NCBI GenBank assembly: GCA_032622095.1 | Contig: CP136063.1 | Coordinates: 205,207,934-205,271,933 of the forward strand | Length of the DNA: 64,000 bases | Origin: Siphonodentalium dalli | Lineage: Eukaryota; Mollusca; Scaphopoda; Gadilida; Siphonodentaliidae | Direction: 5' to 3' | Shown: piece by piece, positions 22,545-33,029 of the stretch | Numbering within the stretch: the stretch's first letter is position 1 | Layout: each line of letters starts with the position of its first letter | Position numbers and translations under genes: made by a program | Notes under the pieces: model-generated | Databases searched by the model: none | Told to the model about the DNA's origin: nothing | The model's input: only the letters and a program-made list of their open reading frames with translations

Positions 22545-22643
22545 ATGGGTGTCAGTGGCACTGTAGTTCAACTTGGAAATGGAATGATGCCATACATTGC
22601 AGTCAATGGAGCGATATGGAATGAGGAAAGCTTAACTGTTTAA
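22545..22643 (+). CDS. Small ORF, 32 codons, shared by units A, D and E
   Basis: ATG to TAA, reading MGVSGTVVQL at the start and MMPYIAVNGAIWNEESL near the end. The same frame is open in D (49,547) and E (57,154). Differences between A and D include both silent and replacement changes, so constraint is not shown. It may be a fragment of a longer protein, because the frame is open a short way upstream. Function unknown; a chance ORF is quite possible. Confidence 0.2.
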   Translation: MGVSGTVVQLGNGMMPYIAVNGAIWNEESLTV

Positions 22644-23068
22644 CCCTTTCAGTGCCAGGGGCCGATCTCATCGGCCCTAATTTACGGTCTGTAAAATCGG
22701 CTCTAAAATTTTTTTTTATTTTTTTTTTTAAAGATTTTTTGGGGTTGAATTTTGTTTGGGTTTGCTTAAGCATGCTATAGCGAATTTAAAAACAAACTGG
22801 ATAAAACCTTAGGGGCATGTTATAACTCAAAACTATCACCAAGTATTCATAGTAATACTGTTGATGCCCATGAAAAACGTAAGATTTCCTGACAAAATAC
22901 TGAAAGAGTTAAAGAATATAAGGAAAAATATTAAAATTGTAAAAATTAATAACAAATGATGAAAAATTGTTAGGCCAATGCATTCTCTTATATATGCGAG
23001 GCGACCTATGGTCGACTCGCATATATAAGAGAATGCATTGGCACAGGGTATATGGGTTGATACAAAAA
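22644..23068. other. Insertion in unit A relative to D and E
   Basis: Units D and E continue directly from the sORF into a 92-codon ORF region, whereas A carries this extra block. It starts with a perfect 8-bp-arm hairpin, GGGCCGATCTCATCGGCCC (22,658-22,676). A T-rich run follows, and it contains the perfect palindrome at 22,974-23,042. Confidence 0.6.
22974..23042. repeat. Perfect 27-bp-arm palindrome
   Basis: Left arm 22,974-23,000 (GCCAATGCATTCTC then TTATATATGCGAG), right arm 23,016-23,042 its exact reverse complement. The 15-bp centre is itself nearly palindromic (CGACC-TAT-GGTCG). A diverged relative lies at 18,390-18,462, so this is a small hairpin repeat family. Confidence 0.85.
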
Positions 23069-23930
23069 GTCCACTCGCTACGCGATGTCTGAACGCTGCC
23101 GGCACGTGTTTTTTCTTAATTAAATCTAAACAAATTTAGTGAAGTGTTTTGCCAGTTTCAATTCATTCTGGTTTGATCTAGACTATTTTCAAATGAATAA
23201 GGACGGTTCAATTTCTCAGAATAATGCAGAATGAATTGTAACCTACAAACATCTCAAATAAATAAATCCGACATTTCTTCATATTACGTGTATAGGTGCG
23301 GGCAGCGGTAGGGCCTGCGTATGGGACTTAAACCTGTCTGGAGCTTGCAAATATACAAGTGAAACACCAAGAGTACTATACGCCCCCGACCCTCAGTTTA
23401 GAGAGTGGGCAATACTAAATATTTGTATGAATGTTAATTTCTAAATTTTTAAAATGGGCTATAAATACACCAAAACACAACCAAATACGATGATCCATGC
23501 CAAAGTTACAATTACCAAGTCAAACACGGGCTGTGACTGGTAAAAATGAATGGACGAAACCCGTGTTATGTGTGGGTATAATTTACTCCATGCTGGGCTA
23601 TCACCATACCAAAGCACAGCCGTAGTTGATTACCCATGCCCGAATTACAAGCTTAAATGTCCGTACAGAGACACAATTAACATATTTGCAAGTCAAACAA
23701 GGGCCGTAACTCTGGCAAATTGAATGGACGAAATATGTAAGTCGGTATCATTTCCCCGAGCTGAGTGTTATCACCATGCAAAGGCACAACTGAATCAGAA
23801 TATCCTTTCCCAAATTAGAAACTGAACTGTTCTTTCGGACATAACATTCACAAAGTCAAACAAGGGCCGTAACTTTGGTAAAAAATGAAGACGAAACCTG
23901 TAGAATTGGATATCCTTTCACCAACATCTA
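23069..23930 (+). repeat. Tail of unit A with tandem repeats of about 130-165 bp
   Basis: From about 23,470 units recur with CAAGTCAAACA-GGGC-GTGACT, a GAATGGACGAAA block, ATCACCATGC-AAAGCACA, CCATGCCCGAATTACAAGCT and so on. The same array is longer in D (50,225-50,960) and E (57,840-58,570). The repeats are non-coding. Confidence 0.65.
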
Positions 23931-24540
23931 GGGAATTCCATATTAAGGGGAATGAATGATATGGGAGAACTTTAGAAAAAGAGATGGTCCTGAATTTGTT
24001 TTGTACTATGGGATTAGGTTGTCGTCTATTTGGTTCTGCTCTCTTGTCATACGTACCAGAAAAAGAAGCCGGTAAGCGATCGTAGTGCCAGTCATGCATG
24101 AAAATGGATGCATGTAATTTATGTAAATTATCTATTTTAAAATGTTTTCTTGTTTGAAAAGAGGATTGGTGTGACTTCTATATTTTTTGTTTCATATAAT
24201 TCTGATGGCTCGTTTTGTAATAAATATAGCTTTTTCACTGCTGGAGCATGTCCCCATATGTGGATGCCATAAACTAAGTGGCTTTGGATTAGGGCGAAGT
24301 ATAATGTTTTGAGGGCCTTGCTCGGGATAAAATGTTTAACTTTATATATCCTATAAATTGCATGAGCCATTTCTGAGCATACCATGGAAATGTGTTCGTT
24401 AAAGGTCAGGTTTTCATCTATATGGATACCTAAAAATGTGGCAGACGATTCGTTCCGCATGTTCCCTATCCGTCTGAGTTCGGCTCCATTGAGATATTTT
24501 TTAATTGTATTCCATTTTATCATTGTTTTGTGGATGCAAT
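23848..24540 (-). pseudogene. LINE reverse transcriptase 3' fragment (L2/Daphne-like)
   Basis: Read on the minus strand from 24,523, the frame reads RRIGNMRNESSATFLGIHID, ENLTFNEHI, KTLYFALIQSHLVYGIHIWG and LYLLQNE. These are the thumb and connection blocks after the RT palm in L2/Daphne-type LINEs. A frameshift near 24,205 and stops follow. The usual C-terminal block (SFPLIWNSL in a minus frame at 23,848-24,099) is also present. The palm and all upstream parts are missing, cut at 24,541 where satellite DNA begins. Confidence 0.8.
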
Positions 24541-24561
24541 CTCATATATATTTTGAAGACC

Positions 24562-24603
<42 letters not shown>

Positions 24604-26396
24604 ATTAATACAAATCTACGATTCTCGACCGATCGGGACGAAACTTGGTACGTGTGTGTAGTTTGACCAGGCGGTCGTCGTTGTCGTATTGGCGAGCCCG
24701 TGCGACGCCCGTGCAGCGCATGCGCAGACGAGATCTCGGAAACGGGTGGAGCTATCGACTTGAAATTTGGTATGTGAATGTATCTTGCCCCGGATACGAA
24801 TTTTATCGGGTCGCCGAGCCCGTGCGATGCCAGCTTCGCGCATGCGCAGACGAGATCTCGGAAACGGGTGGAGCTATCGACTTGAAATTTGGTATGTGAA
24901 TGTATCTTGCCCCGGATACGAATTTTATAGGGTCGCCGAGCCCGTGGGACGCCAGCTTCGCGCATGCGCAGACGAGATCTAGGAAACGGGTGGAGCTGTC
25001 GACTTGAAATTTGGTATGTGAATGTATCTTGCCCCGGATACGAATTTTATCGGGTCGCCGAGCCCGTGCGACGCCAGCTTCGCGCATGCGCAGACCAGAT
25101 CTCGGAAACGGGTATAGCTATCGAGTTGAAATTTGGTTTTTGAATAGCCCGGACAACGTCGGGCTGGGTAGAGCTATCGACATGAAATTTGGTTTTTTAA
25201 TATCCCAGACAACGTCGGGCTGGGTAGAGCTATCGACTTGAAATTTGGTTTTTGAATAGCCCGGGCTCATCAGATCTCGGAAACGGGTGGAGCTATCGAC
25301 TTGAAATTTGGTTTTTGAATAGCCCGGACAACGTCGGGCTCATCGGCTAGTCTCATATATATTTTGACGACCTCTGTTTGTTTGTCTGTCTGTCTGTCTG
25401 TCTGTATGTCTGTCATTTATACAAATCTACTATTCTCGACCGATCGGGACGAAACTTGGTACGTGTGTGTTGTTTGACCAGGCGGTGGACGTTGTCGTAT
25501 TGACGGGCCCGTGCGGCGCCCGCTTCGCGCATGCGCAGACGAGATCTCGGAAACGGGTGGAGCTATCGACTTGAAATTTGCTATGTGAATGTATCTTGCC
25601 CCGGATACGAATTTTATCGGGTCGCCGAGCCCGTGCGATGCCAGCTTCGCGCATGCGCAGACGAGATCTCGGAAACGGGTGGAGCTATCGACTTGAAATT
25701 TGGTATGTGAATGTATCTTGCCCCGGATACGAATTGTATCGGGTCGCGAGCCCATGCGACGCCAGCTTCGCGCATGCGCAGACCAGGTCTTGGAAACGGG
25801 TGGAGCTATCGACTTGAAATTTGGTTTTTGAATAACCCGGACAACGTCGGGCTCATCGGCTAGTCTCATATATATTTTGAAGACCTCTGTCTGTTTGTCT
25901 GTTTGTTTGTCTGTCTGTCATTAATACAAATCTACGATTCTCGACCGATCGGGACGAAACTTGGTACGTGTGTGTAGTTTGACCAGGCGGTCGACGTTGT
26001 CGTATTGGCGAGCCCGTGCGGCGCCCGCTTCGCGCATGCGCAGACGAGATCTCGGAAACGGGTGGAGCTATCGACTTAAAATTTGGTATGTGAATGTATC
26101 TTGCCCCGGATACGAATTTTATCGGGTCGCCGAGACCGTGCTACGCCAGCTTCGCGCATGCGCAGACGAGATCTCGGAAACGGGTAGAGCTATCGACTTG
26201 AAATTTGGTTTTTGAATAGCCCGGACAACGTCGTGCGGCACCAGTTTCGAGCATGCGCAGACGAGATCTCGGAAACGGGTGGAGCTATCGACTTGAAATT
26301 TGCTATGTGAATGTATCTTGCCCCGGATACGAATTTTATCGGGTCGCCGAGCCCGTGCGACGCCAGCTTCGCGCATGCGCTGACCAGATCTCGGTC
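24541..26396 (+). repeat. Compound satellite block 1 (122-bp units with CTGT heads)
   Basis: Three modules start near 24,541, 25,349 and 25,864. Each has a head (CTCATATATATTTTGA, GACCTCTG, a (CTGT)n microsatellite, ACAAATCTAC, CGATCGGGACGAAACTTGGT). Then come units of about 122 bp with CGCATGCGCAGACGAGATCT, GGAAACGGGTGGAGCTATCG and GATACGAATTTTATCGGGTC, and a foot with CCCGGACAACGTCGGGCTCA. All long open frames here on both strands are repeat translations. Confidence 0.9.
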
Positions 26397-28305
26397 AACA
26401 GAATATATGCAACAAATGACTGAATTTGAGCCATGAATTAGTGCAAAATATACTCATGTACTCTATGAACGATGCAAACAACGTGGTAATTATAATGAAA
26501 ATGAGTTTATGACTCGACTATAATCAACAATAATACACACGTCGCATGTTCTTTCTTATGCTGAGATTATTATTAGTAATACTTTTTATTAAATGCTTGC
26601 CTATAAAATATCGGGAAATTACCGAAACCTAGATCTTGGTATGTATCTCTTATAGAAGCCACAGTGAAATATACGATGTCGTTATTTCACTGTAGGTTTC
26701 GTTATATTTTACTGTAGACTGTCGGGTGTTTCACGCGAGCGAAACATTTGAAGACAAATTCTATAACCGCGCATTATAGTAATTTTTCTGCAAACATATC
26801 TGCTTTAACCCATAACCTTATTCGAAACAAGAGTTATTTCTTCAAATTTAATCCGTGCGTAAAGTTAAAACAGACACCCTATATATATACAGAAGTGTCG
26901 TCAGGTATTCGGCGTTTTTGATTGGCTAGCCGCAACTTATCATGCATCACGTAGCTGTTACCCATGCACGTGGGATTTATATATTTCGACTGTGGTAATG
27001 CGAGACTTGTTAGATTCGATTCCGTGTTTCATTTCTTTGAATGAGTCTTGTTGCTTTATCTAGGTATATATAATTGCGCACGTTTGTTTCTAGGAAGTAC
27101 TCTTCCCGAGTGGTGTTCATATTGCTGTACTATTAAAAGTAAAAATGCCGCATAATTTAGCTGCTTTGATCTTTAATAAGATGCATATACTAACAAAATA
27201 CCTGTATATAGTTTTTTGTTTGAATACCTGACATCTCATTCGTGTTTGGAAATAAATATCGAATTTTCATTCGATATTATAGAAGTTTTATAGTATTGGC
27301 CCTTGAGGCTTTCGACGTATATGCAGGGCAGGATACTAAATGTACCTCCGTGGCCGTTTGATGAACTTATTATCTCAACATTCCCCAAGGTAACTGCTCG
27401 TCAATGAGCATTAAGTAAAGAAATTGCTAATGGACACGGTAGTCATAAACGCTATTTCTTTTGATTTTTTTTCAGCGTCCGATGTAAATTCTAAATCTGC
27501 CTGTTTTGAACATGAATGTCCGAACATCAAAGCCTCCAATGAATAGGTTCACATCAGTTCGATCTCGTATCGAAATTACAAAAGATCAAATGGTATAGTT
27601 ATGATACTTGCAAATACATGCATCAAATAAGACGATGCATATTGTTAACCTTTTATTTGCAGAATGGTATAACATTATATATTGGAATGGTCTATTATTC
27701 ATTTGGAGGGGTGTTAATGTAACAAAAGCAGGCGACAGCCAGAAAAAAAGCAGATAATACAAGAGCATAATGATTCATATTCATTGGTGGCAAATATTCA
27801 GAAAATAATTCCAACAAACGATCGTTTGGTGAACTTATTATCTGAACATTACTACTCGTCAGTCACGGTCAGAGAGTATTCAGTTTGGAAGGGATTAATG
27901 TTAGTCCATATAGCACACATCACTGGAAATTGAAATTTTTCAGACAAAAACCCCCATATTTAGATAATGTAAATAATTTCGGCCATATTTGTATTTTTGC
28001 GAACCGCTCTGCAGGCTAGAATATTTTATGGTTAATTAAACATATATGTTTCTATTGATACACGCATGTTTCAAACGAACTACCTAGCTTTAAAAAGTGT
28101 CTACTATTTATGATAAAATCGTAAATGAGCCGGAATTTCTATTAAATTTATCGGGATGAGAGCAAGCTATGGTCGCTATCCCATTGAGGGAACATTCCGC
28201 TTTGCGAAATTATATTTTGAATAGTGGATATCACCATTTAACTGGGAGATGTATAGATTCATCTGAGGGAAGATACGTTCATTTAACAAAACCGCATGGT
28301 CTGGT
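26397..28305. other. No gene recognised; possible promoter-like patch near 26,880-27,060
   Basis: Mostly AT-rich. At 26,881-26,930 a TATATATA run lies close to TTGATTGGCTAG, an inverted CCAAT box, but no coding exon follows that I can support. Segments 27,330-27,480 and 27,660-27,880 belong to the dispersed repeat at 1,650-1,900. Confidence 0.35.
27330..27880 (+). repeat. Dispersed repeat, two partial copies
   Basis: Both 27,355-27,450 and 27,825-27,870 carry GTTTG-TGAACTTATTATCT and then a CTCGTCA block. The piece 27,660-27,790 matches 1,650-1,750. Together they suggest a decayed repeat family with no coding capacity. Confidence 0.45.
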
Positions 28306-28309
28306 TTGG

Positions 28310-28470
28310 TGATACCCTCGGGTTTGGCGTTGCCACGTACACGGGGGTGAAATAACTGCGAGGCAGTTTACGAGTGAATGCACCCGTATACACATGTTTC
28401 ATTGTGGGTTATGATAATAAAGAATTGAATCGCTTGAGAATCGAATCGCTAGCGTTACCTTAATACATTA
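28310..28470 (-). repeat. Dispersed repeat, inverted copy of 38,670-38,825
   Basis: Its reverse complement matches the right part of units B and C: AATGTATTAAGGTA, CGATTC-ATTCTCAAGCGA, CACAATGAAACATGT, TACGGGTGCATTCACT and CCGTGTACGTGG in the same order. It lies immediately 3' of the minus-strand LINE. Confidence 0.7.
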
Positions 28471-28639
28471 TATGCTTTATTCTTTGATCCAATGTGACAT
28501 GAGAAAACGAAAATTATATACAAAATATGAATAGAACGAAGAAAGTTTGAATGTACAAAATATACAACGACCTCTCGGGTGTCATAATCAGCATTATCAA
28601 CATCGCTTTCATCATCACCAGTTTCTTCCTCAAAATAAT

Positions 28640-28707
28640 AGTCATCAATCATCATCATCATCATCATCGTCGTTATCATCATCATCATCATCATCATCAT
28701 CGTCGTT

Positions 28708-28738
<31 letters not shown>

Positions 28739-28742
28739 CCAC
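28640..28742 (+). repeat. (ATC)n microsatellite
   Basis: CATCAT runs are broken twice by CGTCGTT. The Ser-, His- or Asp-rich open frames on both strands at this place are translations of the repeat. Confidence 0.9.
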
Positions 28743-28900
28743 CACGTGTAATCGTTGTCGTCGCGATCATATTCACCATAGCGTCGACGTTGATCATCGT
28801 GATTGTTTTCATAATCACCATGATCATAATATTCATAATATGGTCACCACGTGCCGGCTTCAAAGTGGTTGTTAAAAAAAATGGCAACAGTAGCGACTAA

Positions 28901-28918
28901 ACAACAACAACAACAACG
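28901..28918 (+). repeat. (AAC)n tract at the LINE 3' end
   Basis: On the minus strand this reads (GTT)n and starts 3 bp after the stop of the LINE ORF (28,921-28,923). It may be part of the 3' UTR or a tail of the element. Confidence 0.4.
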
Positions 28919-28920
28919 GA

Positions 28921-29522
28921 TTAATCGTTGTTATCCAACTTAAAGTTAATCAATCGTATAAACGAGCAAAGTCTACGTAAAAAACTTACGTCATTCAAAT
29001 TTAGTATGTCGTCTAAGATATCAATAGTCGCATTTTGTATACTTGTAAATTGTCGGGGCATGAGACGATTTCTAGCCTCGATTAAACATTCACATTCATC
29101 AAGTAGTGCATTTCATCTCCAAGTTGACGTTTATTACACAGAGGACACAATCTTCGAAGAACAGTGGTGTCGTTCCATCGGCCTGTCTCTATTGGCAGGC
29201 GATGATTACTCGTGCGGAATTGACAGAGAGTTATTCTATTCTTGGTATCCAAGCAATCCAAATATGTTTCGAAATTTATGTCATGTTTGAAAATTTTATA
29301 TGTGTTGCCTCTGCTAGATTGTTCAATATCAGACAACCAGGTTGTGCGAAATTGATTATTTAAACTGCACTTGAGGTATGACATTAATGTTTCTGGACAT
29401 GTGATATTTTCCATGTTCCAAAGATGAATCTGTCCACAATTTGTTAGGATGGTCTTTATTTTTTCCATCCACTGGAATTTTACAGTTGAAACTTCACATA
29501 CTTTTATGGCTAGTAAATACAA
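28921..29522 (-). pseudogene. LINE ORF2 C-terminal region with zinc-knuckle-like motif
   Basis: Last part of the large minus-strand LINE. The frame 29,522 to about 29,095 reads LCQFRTSNHRLPIETGRW, RLCPLCNKRQLGDEMHYL. A frameshift near 29,095 leads into ECECLIEARNRLMPRQF and ends at a TAA at 28,921. The Cys-x2-Cys, His and Cys pattern is the putative nucleic-acid-binding C-terminus found in many invertebrate LINEs. A further frameshift at about 29,515 separates it from the RT thumb. Confidence 0.75.
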
Positions 29523-30170
29523 AGTCTTACAAATCTGCTCTGATTCATATTCTTAATTTTCATCCAATATTTCATAATACGCAGGTTGATTGTATATTCA
29601 ATGGGCAATCTCCCACTCTCACCATATAACATAAAATTTGGGGTGGATGATTTCAAATGTAGAACTTGCCTTATAAATTGTCTGTGCATAACTTCAAATA
29701 TATCATTATTTCCTGATCCCCATACCTCACAGCAATAAAACATGACTGGCAAAACTTGGGTATCAAATAATTCAAACATGTTTTTAACTGACAAGCAATG
29801 TGTTCTAGATTTTGAGATTATTGAATACATCGCCTTAGTTGCTTTATTCATCAAAGTTTTTTTTGTATCCGAGTACGAGCCTGATTTTGTATGTACAATT
29901 CCAAGATAGTTAAAGTTCTTGACAACTTCAATTGTTTGTCCATTGTATGTAAATATTCTATTTTTAGGCAAGCTTCTTTTAGAAATCAGCATTATTTTGG
30001 TTTTTTCAATGTTAACACTTAACTTCCACTTCTCACAGTACTTTTGAAAACTATTAAGTGCTTTCTGTAGATTTATCGGTGTTTCAGCCATAAGTACGGT
30101 GTCGTCTGCATATAAAATAATAAATAATTTGACATATTCTGCAAATTGGTCTCTATATCCTTTGACATTT
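29510..30170 (-). pseudogene. LINE reverse transcriptase, palm YADD to thumb
   Basis: The catalytic YADD is encoded at 30,101-30,112 (minus strand, frame reading LFIILYADDTVLMAET). The frame continues with SFQKYCEKWKLSVNIEKTK, IEVVKNFNYLGI and LFDTQVLPVMFYCCEVWG, typical palm-thumb blocks. A 1-base loss in a GGGG run near 30,170 puts this part out of frame with the upstream fingers and palm. Confidence 0.85.
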
Positions 30171-31158
30171 TTGACAAACCCCGAACGCCATTCGTATTGA
30201 GAAAATCTTCCAGGTCATTGAGGTAAAGTGAGAACAGTAGGGGTGATAGGTTTCCACCTTGTCGTACTCCAGACAAACATGGGAAACAATCGGATGTTGT
30301 ATTGCCCAAACGAACCTTTGATTTGATGTTTGTGTACATATTTCTAATAACCGTGAGTAGTTTTCCATTTATATCATTGTTAATGAGTTTGTGCCATAGC
30401 CCTTTCCTCCACACCTTATCAAATGCTTTCTTAAAATCAATAAATGCACAATACATATTCCTATTAAATACCTTTGAAATTGCCGTTAACATATGTAAAA
30501 CAAAAATATTATCAGTTGTGGAATAACCCTTTCTGAAACCCGCCTGGTTCTCACAGAGAACTTCTCTTTCTTCAACGTAAGAATATAACCTGTTAGAAAG
30601 AATCTTTGTAAACAATTTGCCGAAGCAGCTTAAAAGCGTGATAGGTCTGTAGTTTTTTGGATCTTCCTTATTACCCTTTTTCTTATAGAGCGGGATGATA
30701 GTTCCAATTCCCCATATATGTGGTACACAACCTGATTCGAAGACTAAATTAAATGTTTTACAATATATGTCGATAAGGGTGTCAGAGGATGCCTTGATAT
30801 ATTCGTTTATAATTCCATCTTCTCCAGGGGACTTATTGTTCTTTAAACTTTTGATAGCTAACACGACTTCTTCTTTGCTTATTGGTCGGTTTAGTTCGTC
30901 GTTTGTATTACTTGTCTCAATGAGCATACGTATATCTGAGTCATCTGTGATAGATTCAGAATTAAGTATTCGGAAGTGTTCTTCAAATTTGTCTATTTCA
31001 ACTGGGTTATTACATGTTATATCTCGCTTATTAAGTGTAGACCAGAATTTCCTTGAATGTTCTATTTTTAGTTTAGATAGTTCATGTGTGATATTCTCCC
31101 TATGTATTGCAATTGCGTTGTCCATTTCTCGCTTGTATCTCCTACTCATTTCACGCAT
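30170..31158 (-). pseudogene. LINE reverse transcriptase, fingers and palm
   Basis: It reads EEVVLAIKSLKNNKSPGEDG, IIPLYKKKGNKEDPKNYRPI, ENQAGFRKGYSTTDNIFVLH, CAFIDFKKAFDKVW (first catalytic Asp) and LSGVRQGGNLSPLLFSLYLN. These are the standard RT blocks in the right order. The region is open over about 330 codons and well preserved. The frame before it (endonuclease and linker) overlaps out of phase at about 31,150, so a frameshift lies there. Confidence 0.9.
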
Positions 31159-31760
31159 CGATATCGCTTGGCTTTGCGGTATTCTTTACGCGCTTTCCAG
31201 CATGCAGAATTAAACCATGGTTTGTTGTTCCTTTTTCGTGCTTTCCGCTTTCTAATCGGAGGTCCAAATGTGTCACGTGACGATTTAAGAAGAACTTCTG
31301 ATATTCTGTCTACTATTTCACTAACTTCCGTATTATTAGTGGTAAAAGGTGGGCAACTGTTCAACAAAGATCGCAATTCTGATATTTCCATGGGGTCAAG
31401 ATTCCATATGAACTCGGTTTTTTTGGATGGGTCCCATTTATATTTATGACAGGTTTTAGTTTCCTCGTTAGATAATTCAGTAGTGTGATCTATATTTATT
31501 GCTAATTCCGTTGAGATACCTTTATGCACGCCTGAAAATAATTTGTTTGCTTCCCCGACTATAAAATCTACGGCCATTGGCAGTGCGTTTAGAGAACACA
31601 GCATGTAATCTACAACTGATGCGTCACGACATGTATAACACCCTATTTTACTGTCAGTACCCAATCTTCCATTCAATATTAATAAATCATTATGATGGCA
31701 AACATTCAATAATTGTTTGCCCAAACTATTCGTCGTTGCGTCCATGCTATGCCTCTTTAA
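31146..31760 (-). pseudogene. LINE endonuclease C-terminal part and linker
   Basis: It reads LLILNGRLGTDSKIGCYTC and SVVDYMLCS, the end of the apurinic-like endonuclease. NNKPWFNSACWKARKEYRKA follows, the linker before the RT. Phase changes at both ends break the ORF. Confidence 0.85.
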
Positions 31761-32340
31761 TGGTAAACCACAATTTTATAGCACCATCTCCGCAGTTATG
31801 TGGTTATCATAAGTAACAATATCATTTTCATCGTTTGGAATATAGTCTAGATTTTGAGACGTCCGGGCATTGAAATCGCCAGTAATGAAAATATTATCAC
31901 ATCGTTGCCTCATTTGTAAAATGTCTGCGTCAGTTTCATTAAAGGCTGAATTTGATAAATATTTAGTTCCTTCTGGTGGAACTTAAACAGCTCCCAGTAT
32001 AATTTTAACTCCATGTTGCTGTATTTCCAACCAGTGAATAAACTGACAGTCTGTGTGCAGTATGTGTGTCGATGAGGTTAAATAAGATTTTACTCCAATG
32101 ATAATTCCACCAGATTTAACACGAGAAAGTTTCGTGCGATTTTTCATGTGTAGAACAAAACCTGGTAAGTCAAGATTATCGCAACCATCTGTCTTTGTCT
32201 CTGACAGACAGATAATATCATGCTTAGCACACATATTTTGGAATTCTGGGTAGGCCAGTTTTTTTCTGACACCACAAACATTTAAACCTAATATTCTGAT
32301 ACCGTGATTTTTAACATTCTCGACATGAATCGTTGTTTGT
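31761..32340 (-). pseudogene. LINE endonuclease N-terminal and central part
   Basis: LNVCGVRKKLAYPEF near 32,280 and DIICLSETKTD near 32,200 give the first endonuclease blocks, including the catalytic Glu. KSGGIIIGVKSYL follows. An in-frame TAA at 31,983-31,985 falls where a VPPEG block begins. Beyond it the same frame reads ITGDFNAR (31,863-31,880), another active-site block. Stops and a frameshift follow near 31,770-31,790. Confidence 0.85.
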
Positions 32341-33020
32341 CCAGCTGGTATATTAATTTCATTAATACTCGCGTCAGGAATAGAGTTATCTCCATTGATA
32401 AAAGTTTCGACGGGTCGTACATGCATGGGAGTGTATTCTCGGTAATCCTCTCTTTCCGGATATATTGTTTCGTAAGCTTCATGCAATATTTCCGAAAAGT
32501 GAGGATTGGTCTCGGGGTTTACAATATGGCTATAATCACAGTCATCAAAATAATAATCATAATATTCTCCAAAATCATCATTATCAACGTCCTCATCGTC
32601 ATTATCATCCTCATCACCATCATCATCATCATCATCATCCTCATCACCATCATCGTCGTCGTTATCATTATCATTATCATTATCACCATCCTCATCATCG
32701 TCATCACCATATTTAGTGTTATCAACATTATAATCACCAATATCGCACAAAAATGCTCATGTACAGCAGAGAAACATGATTTTTCAGCTTTGATTATTTG
32801 GTTTGTATGCATACTCTTAATCGATTCATAATTTGGGTAGTGAATTATCCGATGTCGTGTGAGTTCATATTCGTAATCATCGTTTCCGTGAACAGAGTTG
32901 GTATTGCTTTTAATGTGTTTTGCATTCCAAGTTGAATTGTAATTATCAGCTATATCATCATTCCAACCATCAGCGAAATCATTTTCAACTGTTCCAACAG
33001 AAACAGAAGCCTTAGAGTTT
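32341..33020 (-). pseudogene. LINE N-terminal extension with Asp/Glu-rich microsatellite
   Basis: The minus-strand frame continues upstream of the endonuclease. At 32,580-32,710 an ATC/ATT-type microsatellite encodes a run of Asp, Glu and Asn. A frameshift near 32,752, in a T run, separates it from about 85 further codons (to about 33,020) that are not low-complexity. It stops where satellite begins, so the true 5' end is not visible. No family is recognised for this extension. Confidence 0.6.
32580..32712 (+). repeat. (ATC)n/(ATT)n microsatellite within the LINE
   Basis: Mixed CATCAT, CATTAT and CCTCAT trinucleotides. On the minus strand they keep an acidic reading frame open. Confidence 0.85.
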
Positions 33021-33029
33021 ACTTCGCGG

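Larger units (their letters stand above)
19465..23930 (+). repeat. GTPase repeat unit A (segmental duplication, diverged)
   Basis: It aligns with units D and E through the GTPase gene, both inverted repeats and the 22,480-22,643 segment. After an insertion (22,644-23,068) it aligns again from the CGCTACGCGATGTCTGAAC block to about 23,930. It lacks the TATA-containing leader of B to E and is the most diverged copy. It ends against a LINE fragment. Confidence 0.75.

Noticed and set aside
24541-26396. Many Arg-rich open frames (for example MREAGVARARRPDKIRIRG)
   Set aside because: They recur in every 122-bp satellite unit on both strands and only reflect the repeat.
28547-28900. Ser-, His- and Met/Asp-rich open frames
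   Set aside because: Translations of the (ATC)n microsatellite in different frames; the genuine minus-strand LINE frame ends upstream of it at 28,921.
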